Assembly: GCF_026745355.1 (NCBI RefSeq)
Contig: NC_079206.1
Span: forward strand, 45,838,716 to 45,902,715
DNA length: 64,000 nt
Direction of reading: 5' to 3'
DNA from: Beta vulgaris subsp. vulgaris
Taxonomy: Eukaryota > Streptophyta > Magnoliopsida > Caryophyllales > Amaranthaceae
The position numbers and the translations under genes were made by a program. Position 1 is the stretch's first letter. Every line of letters starts with the position of its first letter. Below, piece after piece: positions 36,640 to 63,345 of this stretch. The notes below the pieces were generated by a model. The model saw nothing but the letters and a program-made list of their open reading frames with translations. It did not search any database and was not told the origin of the DNA.

Positions 36640-37860
36640 ATAAACCGAATGGTAAGATTCAGCTGAGGACTGTCCTTTTCTATGTATGCGGCAAGCCTGA
36701 TCATAAGGCTTATCAATGTCCTCAATGCCAAGGGTCTGTCCAAAAGGAAACACCTCAGACTAACCTTGCTGAATCTGATGATATTGTTGCTGCTGTGGTT
36801 GTTGAAGCAAACCTGGTCGAGAACAGTTCTGATTGGATTCTGGACACTGGGGCTTCAAGGCATTTATGTTCAAACAAGGAGCTGCTCTATGAATTTCAGG
36901 ATGCTACGGAAGGTGAGTGTGTCTACATGGGAATGCGGCAACTGTGGAGTGCTTGGACAAGGAAAGGTCACTCTAAAACTTACTCTTGGAAAAACCCTTC
37001 CCTTTCAAATGTCTTTTATGTTCCTACTATGCATTGCAACCTAGTGTCTGATGCCTTGTTAAACAAAGTTGGTTTGAAAATTATTTTTGAGGCTGACAAA
37101 GTTGTAATGACTCGTGGTGGGGAATTTGTGGGGAAAGGGTATTTAAGTGGGGGTTTTTTATTTTGAATGTTGCTTCTTCTGTTGTTCCTACTATTAATAA
37201 AACTGTTTGTTGTTCTGCTTATATTGCTGAGTCTTTAAATTTATGGCATGATAGATTAGGGCAGATGAATGTTGCTTCTATTAAGAGACTGAGGACCTTA
37301 GCTTTAATTCCTAATTTGTCCTCAATAGAGTTTTCTAAGTGTCCAGTTTGTGTTGAAGCAAAATTTACTAAGAAACCTTTCAAAACCGTGACTCAAAGGA
37401 CCACCCAACTTCTAGAATTGGTTATACGGACTTAGCTGATTTCAGAACACTAGAAGTAGAGGAGGAAAATTTGGTAACTTTCCTTTGTTGATGATTACTC
37501 GAGGTTCACTAAGTTATACCTTTTAAAGCCAAAAGTGAGGCAGGGGAAGCTTTTATAAAGTATAAGGCTGAGGTAGAAAATCAACTTGATAGGAAAATCA
37601 AGAGGCCGGGTTAGGTCTGATAGGGGTAGAGAGTATGAGAACTTCTCTTTGAATGACCATTGTGAAAAATTGGGTATCATTCATGAACTTAGTGCTCCCT
37701 ATGTACCTCAACAAAATGGTATAGCTGAACGAAAAAATAGGTCCTTGAAAAATATGATGAATGTTATGCTTGTAAGTTCTGGGTTGCCTGATGAAATGTG
37801 GGGACAGTTGTTCTTTCAGCTTGTCATGTTCTTAACCGAGTACCTTACAAAAAGTTAGAT
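36640..37860 (+). pseudogene. copia protease and integrase region
   Basis: Protease has SDWILDTGASRHLCSNKELL (36795-37166). The pre-integrase domain (37163-37435) has LWHDRLGQMNVASIKRLRTL and KCPVCVEAKFTKKPF; the second His of the HHCC finger appears replaced by Gln. The integrase core is at about 37430-37858, with ADFRT, a frameshifted DDYSRFTKLY, RSDRGREYENFSLNDHCEKL and QQNGIAERKNRSLKNMM. At least three frameshifts separate the pieces. Confidence 0.85.
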
Positions 37861-37879
37861 AAGACCCCTTATGAACTAT

Positions 37880-39606
37880 GGAAGTAATATCCTCCGAACT
37901 TGAGTTTCCTTAGAGTGCGGGGGTGTCTAGCTAAAGTTGGGTTGCCTGACTATAAGAAGTCAAACATTCGACCTAAGACTTTTGATGCTGTGTTTATTGG
38001 CTATGCTCATGCTGCTTATAGATTCATGTCTTTGAGTGATAGGTCTATTTGTGAATACAGAGATGCTGAGTTTTTTGAACATGTTTTTCCTTTGAAAAAG
38101 GTGATATTGCATCTATGCCTTCTTGTTCTTCTCCTGCTGTTGATTTATATATCTACTTTTCTACGCATGATGTTGTTCTACCTACTAGTGATATTCCTGC
38201 TGATTTGACTTTGAGTAGTACTTCAGTTGACATGCATGCTAGTAGTTCTTCTGTTGTAGATGAGTCTAGGAGAAATAAAAGACCTAGAGTAGCAAAAGAC
38301 TTTGGTTCTGATTTTGTTACTGTCTTTCTGTCTGAAAGTACTTGTGTTGACTTGTTGAGTGATGAACTAGTTTATGCTTTCATGATAGATGAGGATCTTA
38401 AGACCTTTGAAGAGGCAATGAGATATGTGGATGCTAGTTTCTGGAAAGAGGCCATTAAGAGCGAGTTAGATTACATAGTATCTAACTCTACTTGGGAGTT
38501 AATTGAATTACCTAAAGGATCAAAGACCATAGATAGTAAATGGATCTTTAAAAAGAAGTTGAGACCTGATAGGACTATTGAGAGCTTTAAAGCTAGGCTT
38601 GTCATTAGGGGCTTAGAGGAAAGAACTAGATTACTTTGACACTTATTCTCCTGTGACTAAGATAGCCACCATTAGGACCTTGCTAGCTCTTGCTGCTATT
38701 CATGACTTAGTTATACATCATATGGATGTTAAGACTGCTTTCCTGAATGGTGACTTAGAGGAGGAGATTTACATGTCTTAACCTGAGGGTTTCGTGGTAC
38801 AAGGTCATGAAGATAAAGTGCGTAAGTTGAGGAAGTCCTTATGTGGTTTCAAACAAGCACCAAAACAATGGTATGAAAATTTTGATAGTATTGTTGTGTC
38901 AAATGGCTTCATTGTCAACAACTCTAATTCCTGTGTGTATTCCAAATTGATAGGATCAGATTGTGTTATTATATGTCTTTATGTGGATGACATGCTGATT
39001 TTTGGTAACAACTTAAAGGTGATCAATGATACTAAACTTTTCTTGTCGTCAAAGTTTGAGATAAATGATTTGGGGGAAGCTAAAAGGAACTGTTGATTTT
39101 TGTCTGCATTAATCTAAATTTCCTGCTATTCTTGAAGGATTTTGTGATGCAAATTGGGTATCTGGTGATGATGAGATCTGTTCAACTAGTGGCTATATGT
39201 TTACCCTTGGTGGTGGTGCTATATCGTGGAAGTCTTCGAAGCGGACTTGTATAGCACGTTCCACCATGAAGTCTGAGTTCATTGCCCTCGAGTTGGCAGG
39301 GCAAGAAGCTGAATGGTTGAGAAATTTGTTGTCTGATGTTCCCTTGTGAGGAGGACACGGTGCATCTGTCTCTCATCATTGTGATTCTCAAGCAGCCATT
39401 AGTGTTGCTAAGAACAGTGTCTACAATGGTAAGAAGAGACACATACGGATCAGACATGAAGTCGTCAAACACCTCCTGAAAAATGGGGTAATTTTTTAAA
39501 CTATGTGAAGTCCAAAAGAAATCTTGCAGACCCCTTTACTAAGAGGTTATCTAGGAGAGTTGTCCTAGAGTCGTCGAGGGGGATGAGGCTAAATCCCATT
39601 AGTTGA
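37880..39606 (+). pseudogene. copia reverse transcriptase and RNase H, internally deleted
   Basis: The integrase tail with LRVRGCLAKVGLPDYKKSNI is at about 37900. Reverse transcriptase runs from FWKEAIKSELDYIVSNSTWEL (38445) to CLYVDDMLIFGNN (38970). A TAA at 38779-38781 replaces the Gln of the MSQPEGF motif. At about 39081 the sequence jumps from DLGEA straight to KGTVDFCLH, so roughly 110 codons of the reverse transcriptase C-terminus are missing. RNase H follows ([53 protein letters not shown]) and ends near 39606 at RGMRLNP. Confidence 0.85.
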
Positions 39607-40147
39607 GATTTTAAGATGGATACCCGTTTGAGGTCAAACGAAGCTATAAAATCTTAATATTCACTACATCTCTCATCCCTATGACGCATGGTAGTGCTTT
39701 TTTATCCATAGCCTATTGGTGGTGCTACTGAGACGCACTTGATGGATTTACATTGAGAGGTTGAGCTTTTGCTCTTAATAATTCCATATTCCTTCGGGGT
39801 GGTGTTATTGAGAAACACTTGATGGACTACCTACGTAAGTATGGAGGTTAAGCCGCCTTCTATGAAAGACTAGGTTGTCTTTCTAGAGCACTTATTAGAC
39901 CCCAAGGAATGTGCATGGCTATAAAGCGCTTGTGATGTATCGCGGAGACTGCACGATCTTAAGGTAGGTATGTGTTGTGGGGGTCTCAACGAAGCTCTAG
40001 TGAGTTTAAGAGAAATTCACTCACTAGATAGTAAGTTGTTGCCTCATTTCACTATGTATCAATTCAAATCGAAAGATATTGATGCGTAAGTACTTTCCTT
40101 TCCTTACCAAGAAATTTCTTTTGCTTTTCATAGCCTTTGTGTGGGAT
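39607..40147 (+). other. copia 3' untranslated region and PPT
   Basis: No coding frame is seen. Just before the 3' LTR the sequence reads gtgtggga, matching the copia polypurine tract next to a normally TGTTGG LTR start. Confidence 0.6.
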
Positions 40148-40796
40148 TCCTGGAGTTAAGGCTTGAAAAGCCTTAGCTTCTTATATTGTCCCACATTGCT
40201 TGTGGGAGGGAATACTTCCTTGTTTTTATATTCCCTCCCTCTTTCCTATTATTAAGTTGGTACTTAAGATGCTTTTGTGATCGGATGTCATGTTTGGTTT
40301 GGGCTCACCTATCACACACGCGCAAGCGCGCCACCCGACCGGACCGGGCCAGGGCCATGGGCCTTGGGCTTTGGGGAATAAACTTAACTAACTTTTTGGA
40401 CCCGGGTTGAGCGCGTGTGTGACAGATGCGGACTTGTAACGTTTTGACCATTACAAGTTCAATCGCAATCCCGTAATATCCTCCCTATTTATTGCCTTTC
40501 ATTTTTTTGGCCTGATTTTCTCCTATAAAATCAGTGCTTCCTCATCAGTTCAATACACACAAAACATTCTCTTGTCCTCCTTCTCTTCTCTCTTTTTCCT
40601 GGGTTCGTGCTATTTCTCCAAGTCTATACTGCTAGTGGTGGCAGTTTTAGGCTGCTGTGTTGACCTCGGGGAGCTTTCCAGCCAGATCGATTACAACCGT
40701 TGTCGGGCCGTAATAGCTTTCAAGTCAGTGGTCTCCTACCACGGCACAGCCTTGAAATCAGTGTTCATTCGCCATTGCGATTGTCATTTTATAACA
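40148..40796 (+). repeat. 3' LTR of copia element
   Basis: A 649-base partner of 35182-35842. Its start is TCCTGGAG where the 5' LTR has TGTTGGAG. The end TAACA is intact and CATCT follows. Confidence 0.9.
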
Positions 40797-40801
40797 CATC
40801 T

Positions 40802-41078
40802 TACATTTTAAATTTGTTCTCCATCTTCAAATGGATTAATCATATAATTTGACATAATTAGATTGGTAATTATGATCTCCAAATTGATTTTCGATCGTTT
40901 CACGTGTCTCACTTTAAATGGCCAAATTTCAATTAGCCAAACAAAATCTCCAAATTTGATCTCAAATTGATCTTTTCTCTCTAAATGACTTGATAATCTT
41001 CGATTAAGATTATTTCTCAAAAGCCTCCAATTAGGAAGCAAACCTCTTCTTCTAAGAACTCTTGAAAATTATAAACGT
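40802..41078. other. AT-rich spacer before minisatellite
   Basis: No gene. Scattered attaatca and ggtaattatgat pieces look like decayed versions of the repeat that follows. Confidence 0.4.
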
Positions 41079-41685
41079 GATCACTAATTAAGGTGGTTAT
41101 TTCAATCCTCGATTAATCGCTAATTAGAGTGATTAACTCAAACTCTTCATTTAATCACTAATTAAGGTGATTATCTTTAACCATGGTTAATCACCAATTA
41201 GGGTGATTAGCTTAATATTTCATCATATTTATTCACTAATTAGAGTGATTATCTTAAAGTCTTGCTTAATCGCTAATTAAGGTGATTAACTTAATCTATT
41301 TCATATTTAATCACTAATTAGAGTGATTATCTTAAACCTTAATGATCGTTAATTAGGACGATTATTTTTAATATTTAATCATTGATTAGAGTGATTATCT
41401 TAAACCTTGATGATCATTAATTAGGACGATTATTTTTCATATTTCAATCACTAATTAGAGTGATTATCTTAAACGTTAATAATCATTAATTAGGACGATT
41501 ACTTTTCTCATTTAATCATTAATTAGAGTGAATATCTTAAGCCTTTAATAATAACTAATTAGGGTGATTATCTTAACCTCCTTTTTTAACCACTAATTAA
41601 GGTGACTATCTTGATCCTCCTCATATTTAATCACTAATTAAAGTGACTATCTTAACCCCATTTCAATCACTAATTGGAGTGATTA
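41079..41685. repeat. Palindromic minisatellite, 17 units of 33-42 bp
   Basis: Each unit has a near-palindrome of about 22 bases with core AATCACTAATTAGAGTGATT, joined by variable AT-rich linkers with atcttaa. Units start at about 41079, 41114, 41152, 41188, 41230, 41267, 41308, 41343, 41376, 41411, 41445, 41480, 41513, 41549, 41587, 41628 and 41664. Some units carry paired changes in both arms (for example ATCGTTAATTAGGACGAT at 41343). No gene overlaps it. Confidence 0.9.
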
Positions 41686-42298
41686 CCTTATTCCTAATAG
41701 ATTTGTTTAATTATAAAATTGAATTATTCATAATTTGTTCTTCTCTTTTCTTTCCCCAATGGAATTGGCTATTTAGGGTAAGACATAAGATGGAACTACG
41801 ATGTTTTTGATCCATAAGTGGATTCCAGTCCCGCAATGATTGGTACGTAGTGCAACTTCGATACTCAAACCTATCATGTACAAATGATATATTGGTCCTA
41901 AATAAAATGGTTGATGTGTGTGTGCAAATTATGTGACTTTCTTTTTATTTTTAATAGCCATAATTACTTTAAAATGAAAAATAATGCATTTAGTAAGAGC
42001 TCGTTCTTTAAAACGGAAGAGGAGACGAGTTTCAGACGTTCGCACATCTTAACCTAAACCCCAAACCCTATCTCATGGTATGAAAGACCAATTTTCAAAA
42101 AAGTCTTATCCATATGAAGTCATCATCATTTTAAATGATATTTTTTAAAATTGATTTTAAAATAATTTATTAAATAAATCTATCCCTATTCAGATATTAA
42201 TCGGGTGGCGACTTCAAAGTTTTCTAAAAATCATAATCCAATGAGAGACTTTCGTATGATTCAGACCGTTAATTAAGACAATCAAAAATCGAATACCA
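41686..42298. other. Intergenic, no feature seen
   Basis: AT-rich single-copy-looking DNA between minisatellite and LINE remnant. No ORF or repeat was recognised. Confidence 0.5.
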
Positions 42299-42375
42299 CA
42301 ATGAGAAAGGCTAAAATTCCTAAAAATTTTGATAGGCTTCCAAGCACCTTCATCTACACATTGTTGAATCATACT
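42299..42375 (-). pseudogene. LINE reverse transcriptase scrap
   Basis: The minus strand reads IQQCVDEGAWKPIKI followed by FSLSH, similar to the stretch just before the FADD box in plant LINE reverse transcriptases. If right, about 1.5 kb or more of reverse transcriptase was deleted between it and the endonuclease. Confidence 0.45.
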
Positions 42376-42565
42376 AAAAATTTAATAGATTTTTTTCTAA
42401 ATCAATTAAAAACACATAATGTTTTTTGGAAAGAAATTTTTGAATCCCATCGATTCTTGCAACAATATGCGTCTTCTTACGAATATTGACATCATAAATA
42501 TTGTTCTTCCAATCAAGAATGGAATTTCTGAAAGAGTCTCTTACATGGATGAAATTATTATTATC

Positions 42566-43398
42566 TCAATTTTGAACAAAAAATAAAGAGAATTTTTCAT
42601 GCAATAACCAAGCTTCATGACATCTAGAGGGGAAAGGGCCTCTAGATTCGTTTGGACACAACTTAACCAAAATCGGGCAATAATCAGATGAAGTTTTTGG
42701 TAAGTGGAATACATATGTAGCTGGAAAAGTGTTTAACAAAGCAGGGTTTGCCAAAGCTCGATCAAGCCTTTCTCGGATAAGATTTAATTGCACTCGAGTG
42801 TTGTTCTAAGTATAGAGATTCCCATGGAACCCAAGATCTACCATGGCAGCAACAGCATCACTAAAATTATTAAAATCATTGCGTTGAGAAGGAACAAAAG
42901 TTCTTCCCCCTGATTTCTCGCCCCTATTTGTAACCTCATTCAAATCCCCTGACACCATCCAAGGGGTAGAAAAAGGTGGGAGACTATCCTGAAGAGCATT
43001 CCACATCCTATGCCTATCTCTCTGAACACTCGGGACATACATTCCGGTCACTAACACCTTTGGACTTTTAGGATTAAATTGAAGAGAGCATGAAAATAGT
43101 TTGTCGTACCTTCAGAATAATACATTAACTCAACCGACTTCCGCCGGAATAACCAGATTCCACCTTTTTTACCAAGCGGGCCAACCGCCTTAAAATCATC
43201 AAAACCAAGCATTCCACAAACTTGATTTACCCTAACTTCATCACTTTTAGTTTCCACAATTACAAAAATAACCGGATTATGAGCACGTAGAACATCACAT
43301 GCATGGGATAAGAAGTCACTACTATTTGCACCCCTTACATTCCACATTAATATCTTCATATTCAAATTAGGCAGAGAAGGACAAGTTACATCATGCAA
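42566..43398 (-). pseudogene. LINE endonuclease domain (ORF2 N-terminus)
   Basis: An apurinic-type endonuclease domain in three frames. 43398-43051 has MKILMWNVRGANSSDFL and IFVIVETKSDE with GGIWLFRR. 43057-42806 has PWMVSGDLNEVTNRGEKSGG. 42793-42566 has LIRERLDRALANP and SSDYCPILVKL, with Tyr where His is usual in the SDH motif. It would nick target DNA to prime insertion. Small indels separate the frames. Confidence 0.82.
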
Positions 43399-43431
43399 TG
43401 ATTTATTTGTTGTACATGGGAAGTAATCCTC

Positions 43432-45095
43432 TCATTCCTTCCAATTTTGAGAATCCTCCATCGACCAAATGTCCTCTATCTTGAGAGGGGCATCATTGCA
43501 TGAATTTGTTTCACCTTGTGTGGTAACCGCCAAAGATCGAAATTCCATTTCAAGTCCCACAACTTTCCTTTGGATTAGAAAGATGGTTGTACGGTTTTGA
43601 AACTTCTCGATATTTAACTCTTTGCTTTCTAATAGCAAATGATGCACCATTAAATTTCTCGGAGGGGGAATAAAGATTGAGGGGGATCATTGGAGGTGGT
43701 TGAGAAGATCTTTTGGTTGAATGAATTGTTGCATTCATTTGGTTAAGGGATTCATTATCGTTATTAAGCTTAAGGTCGACGGAGGGGTGTTGGACAACGA
43801 GGTCCATAGTAAAGTCTGGGGAGGCAGGTTGAGGGTTATTTGAGGAGGGGTAGGAGGTGATGATCTCTTGAACTGAGAGAATGGTACCCAGTTTGCTAAA
43901 GAGCTCCGCATTGAATTTTGATGGATACCAACCATCAGGGGTCTTAGGAAAGCCGAAGTGATCACATTCGCTGACAGAGGATTGGATGGAGGGGAAGGAG
44001 CTTGAAGAGGGAGAGACGGAGCAGGGGGAGACAGAGGGATTTGAGATTGAGGAAGGGAAACTGACAACTGGAGAGACTCTTGAGGGACTGACATTGGAAC
44101 TGATTCTTGGTTGATGGTTGACAAGGGAGAGCTGGTCATTGAGGTTGCATGGCTTGGGAGGGGAGAGGACTCTGATGGAGAGGGATTCATTACATGGGAG
44201 AATTTCGGTGGTGTTTGAGATCAAAGGAGTGGAAGATAAAATATCATAAACAACTTGGGGGTCGGGTTCCTAAATACCGGAGAAATGACAGGGGTTGAAA
44301 TAGTATTAACACAAGAAATCTCCTCACTGGGCAACTTAGCGGCAACACCAACCGGAGGGGAGGAAGATATATCAACTCTTGAAATCATGTTATCCGTCTC
44401 ATCATTGCTTGGGTTCCCCATGTAATTTTCTGCTGAGTTAATGTTTTGAGAGGCAGTCTCTTGGGAAAATATGGGTTTCCACCTATTAGTTGATGGGTTT
44501 AATTTAGTTTGGGGTTTTGCAATTGCTTTATTTTTTTGAGGCAGAATATTCTCAAGGAGGAGGGGTAGAAGTTGAAGCGCCTTTTGTGTTTTGATTTTTA
44601 TATTTGGGCTTCCTCTTGCAATTAACTATAGTCCATGAACCATAATTAGTTACCACACTTTGGCCCAAATCCAAAGAAATCCCTCCTGACAAAGAATGCA
44701 AACCCTTTTCAAATATCAATTGGGCTGGAACCTCTTGCCCTAGTCAATTGATCCGTTGCATAGTCCACCCAAACTGGTTTTCCAGCCACCTTTGCAATAT
44801 CAAACAGGGATGATTATGATAATATTCTACTGGTAACTCCGAAAACCTAATTCACACCATAATTTTCTCGAAAGGATCTTCAGAAGGTCGGAAATTGGGT
44901 TGACACCTTGTTTCCATCAGATAATGATCTAATGTGAACCAGGGGCCACCAAGAGGGCCCTTCATAATCATCCCTAGGAAAAACCTAAAGAGGAAAACAT
45001 TCTTTCCTAAATCAATAACTCCAAACCCCCTTTAGGTTTCCACATTACTTGCACCCGCTAAGTCAGGTTTCCACATTACTTGCACCCGCTAAGTC
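43432..45095 (-). pseudogene. LINE ORF1 (DUF4283-type)
   Basis: The start region reads WKPKGG ... VIDLGKNVFLFRF and GGPWFTLDHYLMETRCQPNF with FSELPVEYYH, a pattern I know from DUF4283 domains of plant LINE-type ORF1 proteins. Stops interrupt it, such as the one in MV-stop-IRFSELP near 44853. The rest (44421-43550) is Ser/Pro-rich with an open frame of 224 codons (43550-44224). The protein would bind element RNA. No intact frame covers it. Confidence 0.68.
45034..45095. repeat. Direct 31-bp tandem duplication
   Basis: A 31-base unit starting aggtttccacattacttgca occurs twice without change, at 45034-45064 and 45065-45095, at the 5' end of LINE ORF1. Confidence 0.95.
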
Positions 45096-46059
45096 ATGAT
45101 AGAAGGCCTAATAGATAATCATAATGGTAAGTTTCTAGGGGGCTCTCAACTCTTCCAATTGGTGCTCTCTCTAGGGAGTTTTAGTTCATGTAATCCATGT
45201 ACAATAAAAAAATTAAGAAATTGCATAGTATAGGGTTTGATCCCGAAACCTCATGTACATACTAAAGTTTTAACCACTAGGCTAAGTTGTATTTAGTGTT
45301 ACTATCATAATGTATTATATCAATAAATGAAATTTTTTCTTACCCAAAGTAAAGCTCAGACTTAATAACTAGTTACACATATAAATGCCGAAACATTGCA
45401 GTTGGATCCCATTATATTCATTTGAATGAATATTATCCTACCATCAACAATTATATTCGCCTAAAATTAACTATTATTAGCCATTGGAAAAGTTTTTTCG
45501 GACAAATTGTTGAAATGTAAATTATGTGGCCATCAAACAGAAATATAATTTCTTACCACATATTCACTTGAATAAATCAATTTTGATCGCATACATGACT
45601 TAAGGAAAATCACTGGCACGGCATGTATATAGTCTCGAAAGACTTTTAACAGTAAGCATTTATCATTAGCTGGTAAATCGTAACAATGAAGAATGTGGTC
45701 AAGTGCTATAGAGCATAAACACAATTTCCTACTTTACATCTTCAGTTTCTCAACCCTCAGTAACTTACACTCCTAAGAACTTCTAAATCACAGAGGAAAC
45801 TTTGTGGGGGAGAAGAATGAAACAAAGGGAAGAAATGTGCCGAGAATTCAATAGGCACCTTCCCTCTTTTATACAGAATTACATATCCTAAGAATACGTA
45901 ATGCGAGTGCCAAAATTACAACTTATAGAAGCTATGATTCACAAGACAACACAGCATTGCTTCTGATTGAGCTGAACCAGAGATGAGAGAGAGAGAGAGA
46001 GAGAGATGGTGGGGGAGGAAATAAAAAAAGAGATGAACCCTTTGTACATACAAAAAAAA
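45096..46059 (-). other. Spacer and 3' untranslated region of FHA-AAA gene
   Basis: The right part (from about 45730) is the likely 3' UTR, with a (GA)n run at about 45984-46006. No clear AATAAA could be fixed. The rest is AT-rich with no gene seen; the 63-codon frame at 45533-45724 is probably chance. Confidence 0.45.
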
Positions 46060-61488
<15,429 letters not shown>

Positions 61489-62832
61489 GACTTCAATTTT
61501 TGGTTTTTGGGAAGTGATGTTTCTTTCTTTCTTTTCTCTTCGTTTCTCTGCTTGAAGAGAGAGAGAGAGAAAGATGGTGAAGACAAAGATGGTGAAGACC
61601 GGAAAAGAAAATACTTGATTTAAGGTAAACGAAGCGAAATAAGAAAGAGTTCGTCTAAATTATTACTCCTATATTACAGCATTTTGTTTCTCTTCAAGTA
61701 TTATTAATTTTTTATTTTATTAATTAGGACAAAATAACACTATACGTGCTTTTTCTATAGGAAATATAGTACATGTTTCTTGTCTCCGTAATTACAAAAT
61801 AAAGTTAAAATAAGATTATTCAAGAAGAAATTAGCGATGTACCAGAATATGTATAAAAGTTTATTTTGGATGTAATTAACATATTATACTATAATTTATG
61901 ATGTCGGTGAGTTGAAGAGATCGACTTTGATGTCGATGAGTTTAAGAGCTTTGAGGACACTTTGTGGAAGAACACCAAGTTGTCGTTGTTGTACGTTGTC
62001 GCTACTTTAACCGAAGGAAACTTCTGGAAGGAGAAATCTATAGCGACGACGACATACGAGGTGGAGATGGTTCAGATTGGAAGGAGGAAAGGTCGGAAAA
62101 ATTAAAGGATTAAGGAATCAGTTTGATGTTGAGATTTAGGATTTTTCTATTTGGTTTATCCTATCTTCAATGAGGTCTAAGCACATACATTGTTTGTATC
62201 ATCTAACACTTGTTGCTATGTTCAGATAGACACATCATCGGAGCTATTAAAAACTTAAAATCAATTTGATTTTTTAGTCATTTCATTTGCAATAACTATC
62301 CTGGATGCCAAAGCTCTACCATAGAGTTTTTATGGAAACTAATGTTGCTTTCACAAGCTAGTATCTCGAATAGGTAGAGCTAGTACAGTACAGAGGAAGA
62401 TCTCTGAAGTCTATGCATTACATTTTTTAGCATAATATGGTTGGAGCAACAACAGATATTTTGACAAAACATTTCAGTTATTGACAATGATAGTGTTTTT
62501 AAGGTTGTTGGTAGTACTTTAGATTAAATTTTAAGAAAATGATTTTTCTGGGTGTAGCTGAAATTCAGAGCAAAGATATTTATACGAGTTAAAGATAATA
62601 TTATAGCCCATTATCTAAGTTGGTTTATCCGGATGGAGTTATAGTGTACGTTCATTTCAGATTCAAAGTGGTTATGTTCTTTGAGTTTTAGTTATGAATT
62701 CTTTCATCTAAATCTATGATATGATTGTATTCTAATAAAGTTGTAAATTTGCAAAAGTTCTATTTCATCATTTCATGGAGGCATCTTTTCTGCAACCTAC
62801 TTATTTCAAATTAGCATAATGGGTGGCGATTT
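61489..62832. other. 5' UTR, promoter region and upstream spacer of FHA-AAA gene
   Basis: A CT-rich leader (on the coding strand) with a GA/CT microsatellite at about 61556-61570 lies directly upstream of the ATG. I cannot fix a TATA box. Further out (61700-62830) I see no gene; short gene-like scraps at 61930-62110 are not recognised. Confidence 0.45.
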
Positions 62833-63305
62833 GGTACAAATTTGTTGAAATATGATATAAAAACGAGTAAAAATGTTATAGAAATGAGAAATAATGATAT
62901 GATACATAAAAAGATGACAAGGTACAAATTTGTTGAAATATGACATAAAAACGAGTAAAACTGTTATAGAAATGAGTAATAATGATATGATACATAAAAA
63001 GATGACAAAAAATAATAAAATAGGGAGAAATAATATAAATTTGCTGAAAACTGACATAAAATGAGTAAGAATGACAGAGAAATGAGTAACAGTGACATGT
63101 TATCTAAAGAGTTGACAAATAATTATAAAATAGGGGAAATGACACAAATTACTTGAAAATTGACATGAAAATGAGTAATAATTATACAGTATATAAAGAG
63201 TTGAAAATTAATAATAAAATAGGGAAAAGTGATGTAAATTTACTGAAAAAGGATATAGAAATGAATGATGATGATATGTTATACAAAGAGTCCAACTAAT
63301 TGACA
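62833..63305. repeat. Minisatellite, about 5 units of 88-112 bp
   Basis: Units start at about 62833, 62921, 63033, 63141 and 63231 with a caaatttgttgaaa-type head, then cataaaaacgagtaa and gaaatgagtaataatgatat blocks. Later units gain aataataaaataggg. Units are diverged. Confidence 0.85.
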
Positions 63306-63309
63306 ATAA

Positions 63310-63345
63310 CTAGTATTTGGGCTCGGGCGTTGTCCCGGGTTGGTA
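63310..63345 (-). mobile_element. Helitron-like 3' terminus
   Basis: The minus strand reads ACCCGGGACAACGCCCGAGC then CCAAATACTAG followed by T. This is a short GC-rich hairpin (CCCGGG/CCCGAG) about ten bases before CTAG, with T after it, as in Helitrons, which insert between A and T. The element body would extend to the right; the 5' TC end was not located. Confidence 0.6.

Larger units (their letters stand above)
35182..40796 (+). mobile_element. Ty1/copia retrotransposon, decayed
   Basis: LTRs are 35182-35842 and 40148-40796, and the element is flanked by the 5-base target duplication CATCT (35177-35181 and 40797-40801). Order is gag, protease, integrase, reverse transcriptase, RNase H, as in copia. 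The LTRs differ at many positions, so the insertion is old. There are frameshifts, a stop in reverse transcriptase and an internal deletion. The gag resembles the Tork/TAR-like lineage; that placement is tentative. Confidence 0.93.
42299..45095 (-). mobile_element. LINE retrotransposon remnant
   Basis: Minus-strand non-LTR element: ORF1 with a DUF4283-like domain (45095 to about 44640) and Ser/Pro-rich tail, an endonuclease domain (43398-42566), then a short piece of reverse transcriptase (about 42375-42299). Most of the reverse transcriptase is missing, and no poly(A) end or target duplication was found. Confidence 0.82.

Noticed and set aside
42050..42075. Telomere-like ccctaaacc pieces
   Set aside because: Only two or three imperfect units (cctaaaccccaaaccct), too short to mean an interstitial telomere repeat.
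62190..62500. Possible copia RNase H scrap
   Set aside because: A GATTDILTKHF-like string is suggestive, but the surrounding residues do not match and stops are frequent.
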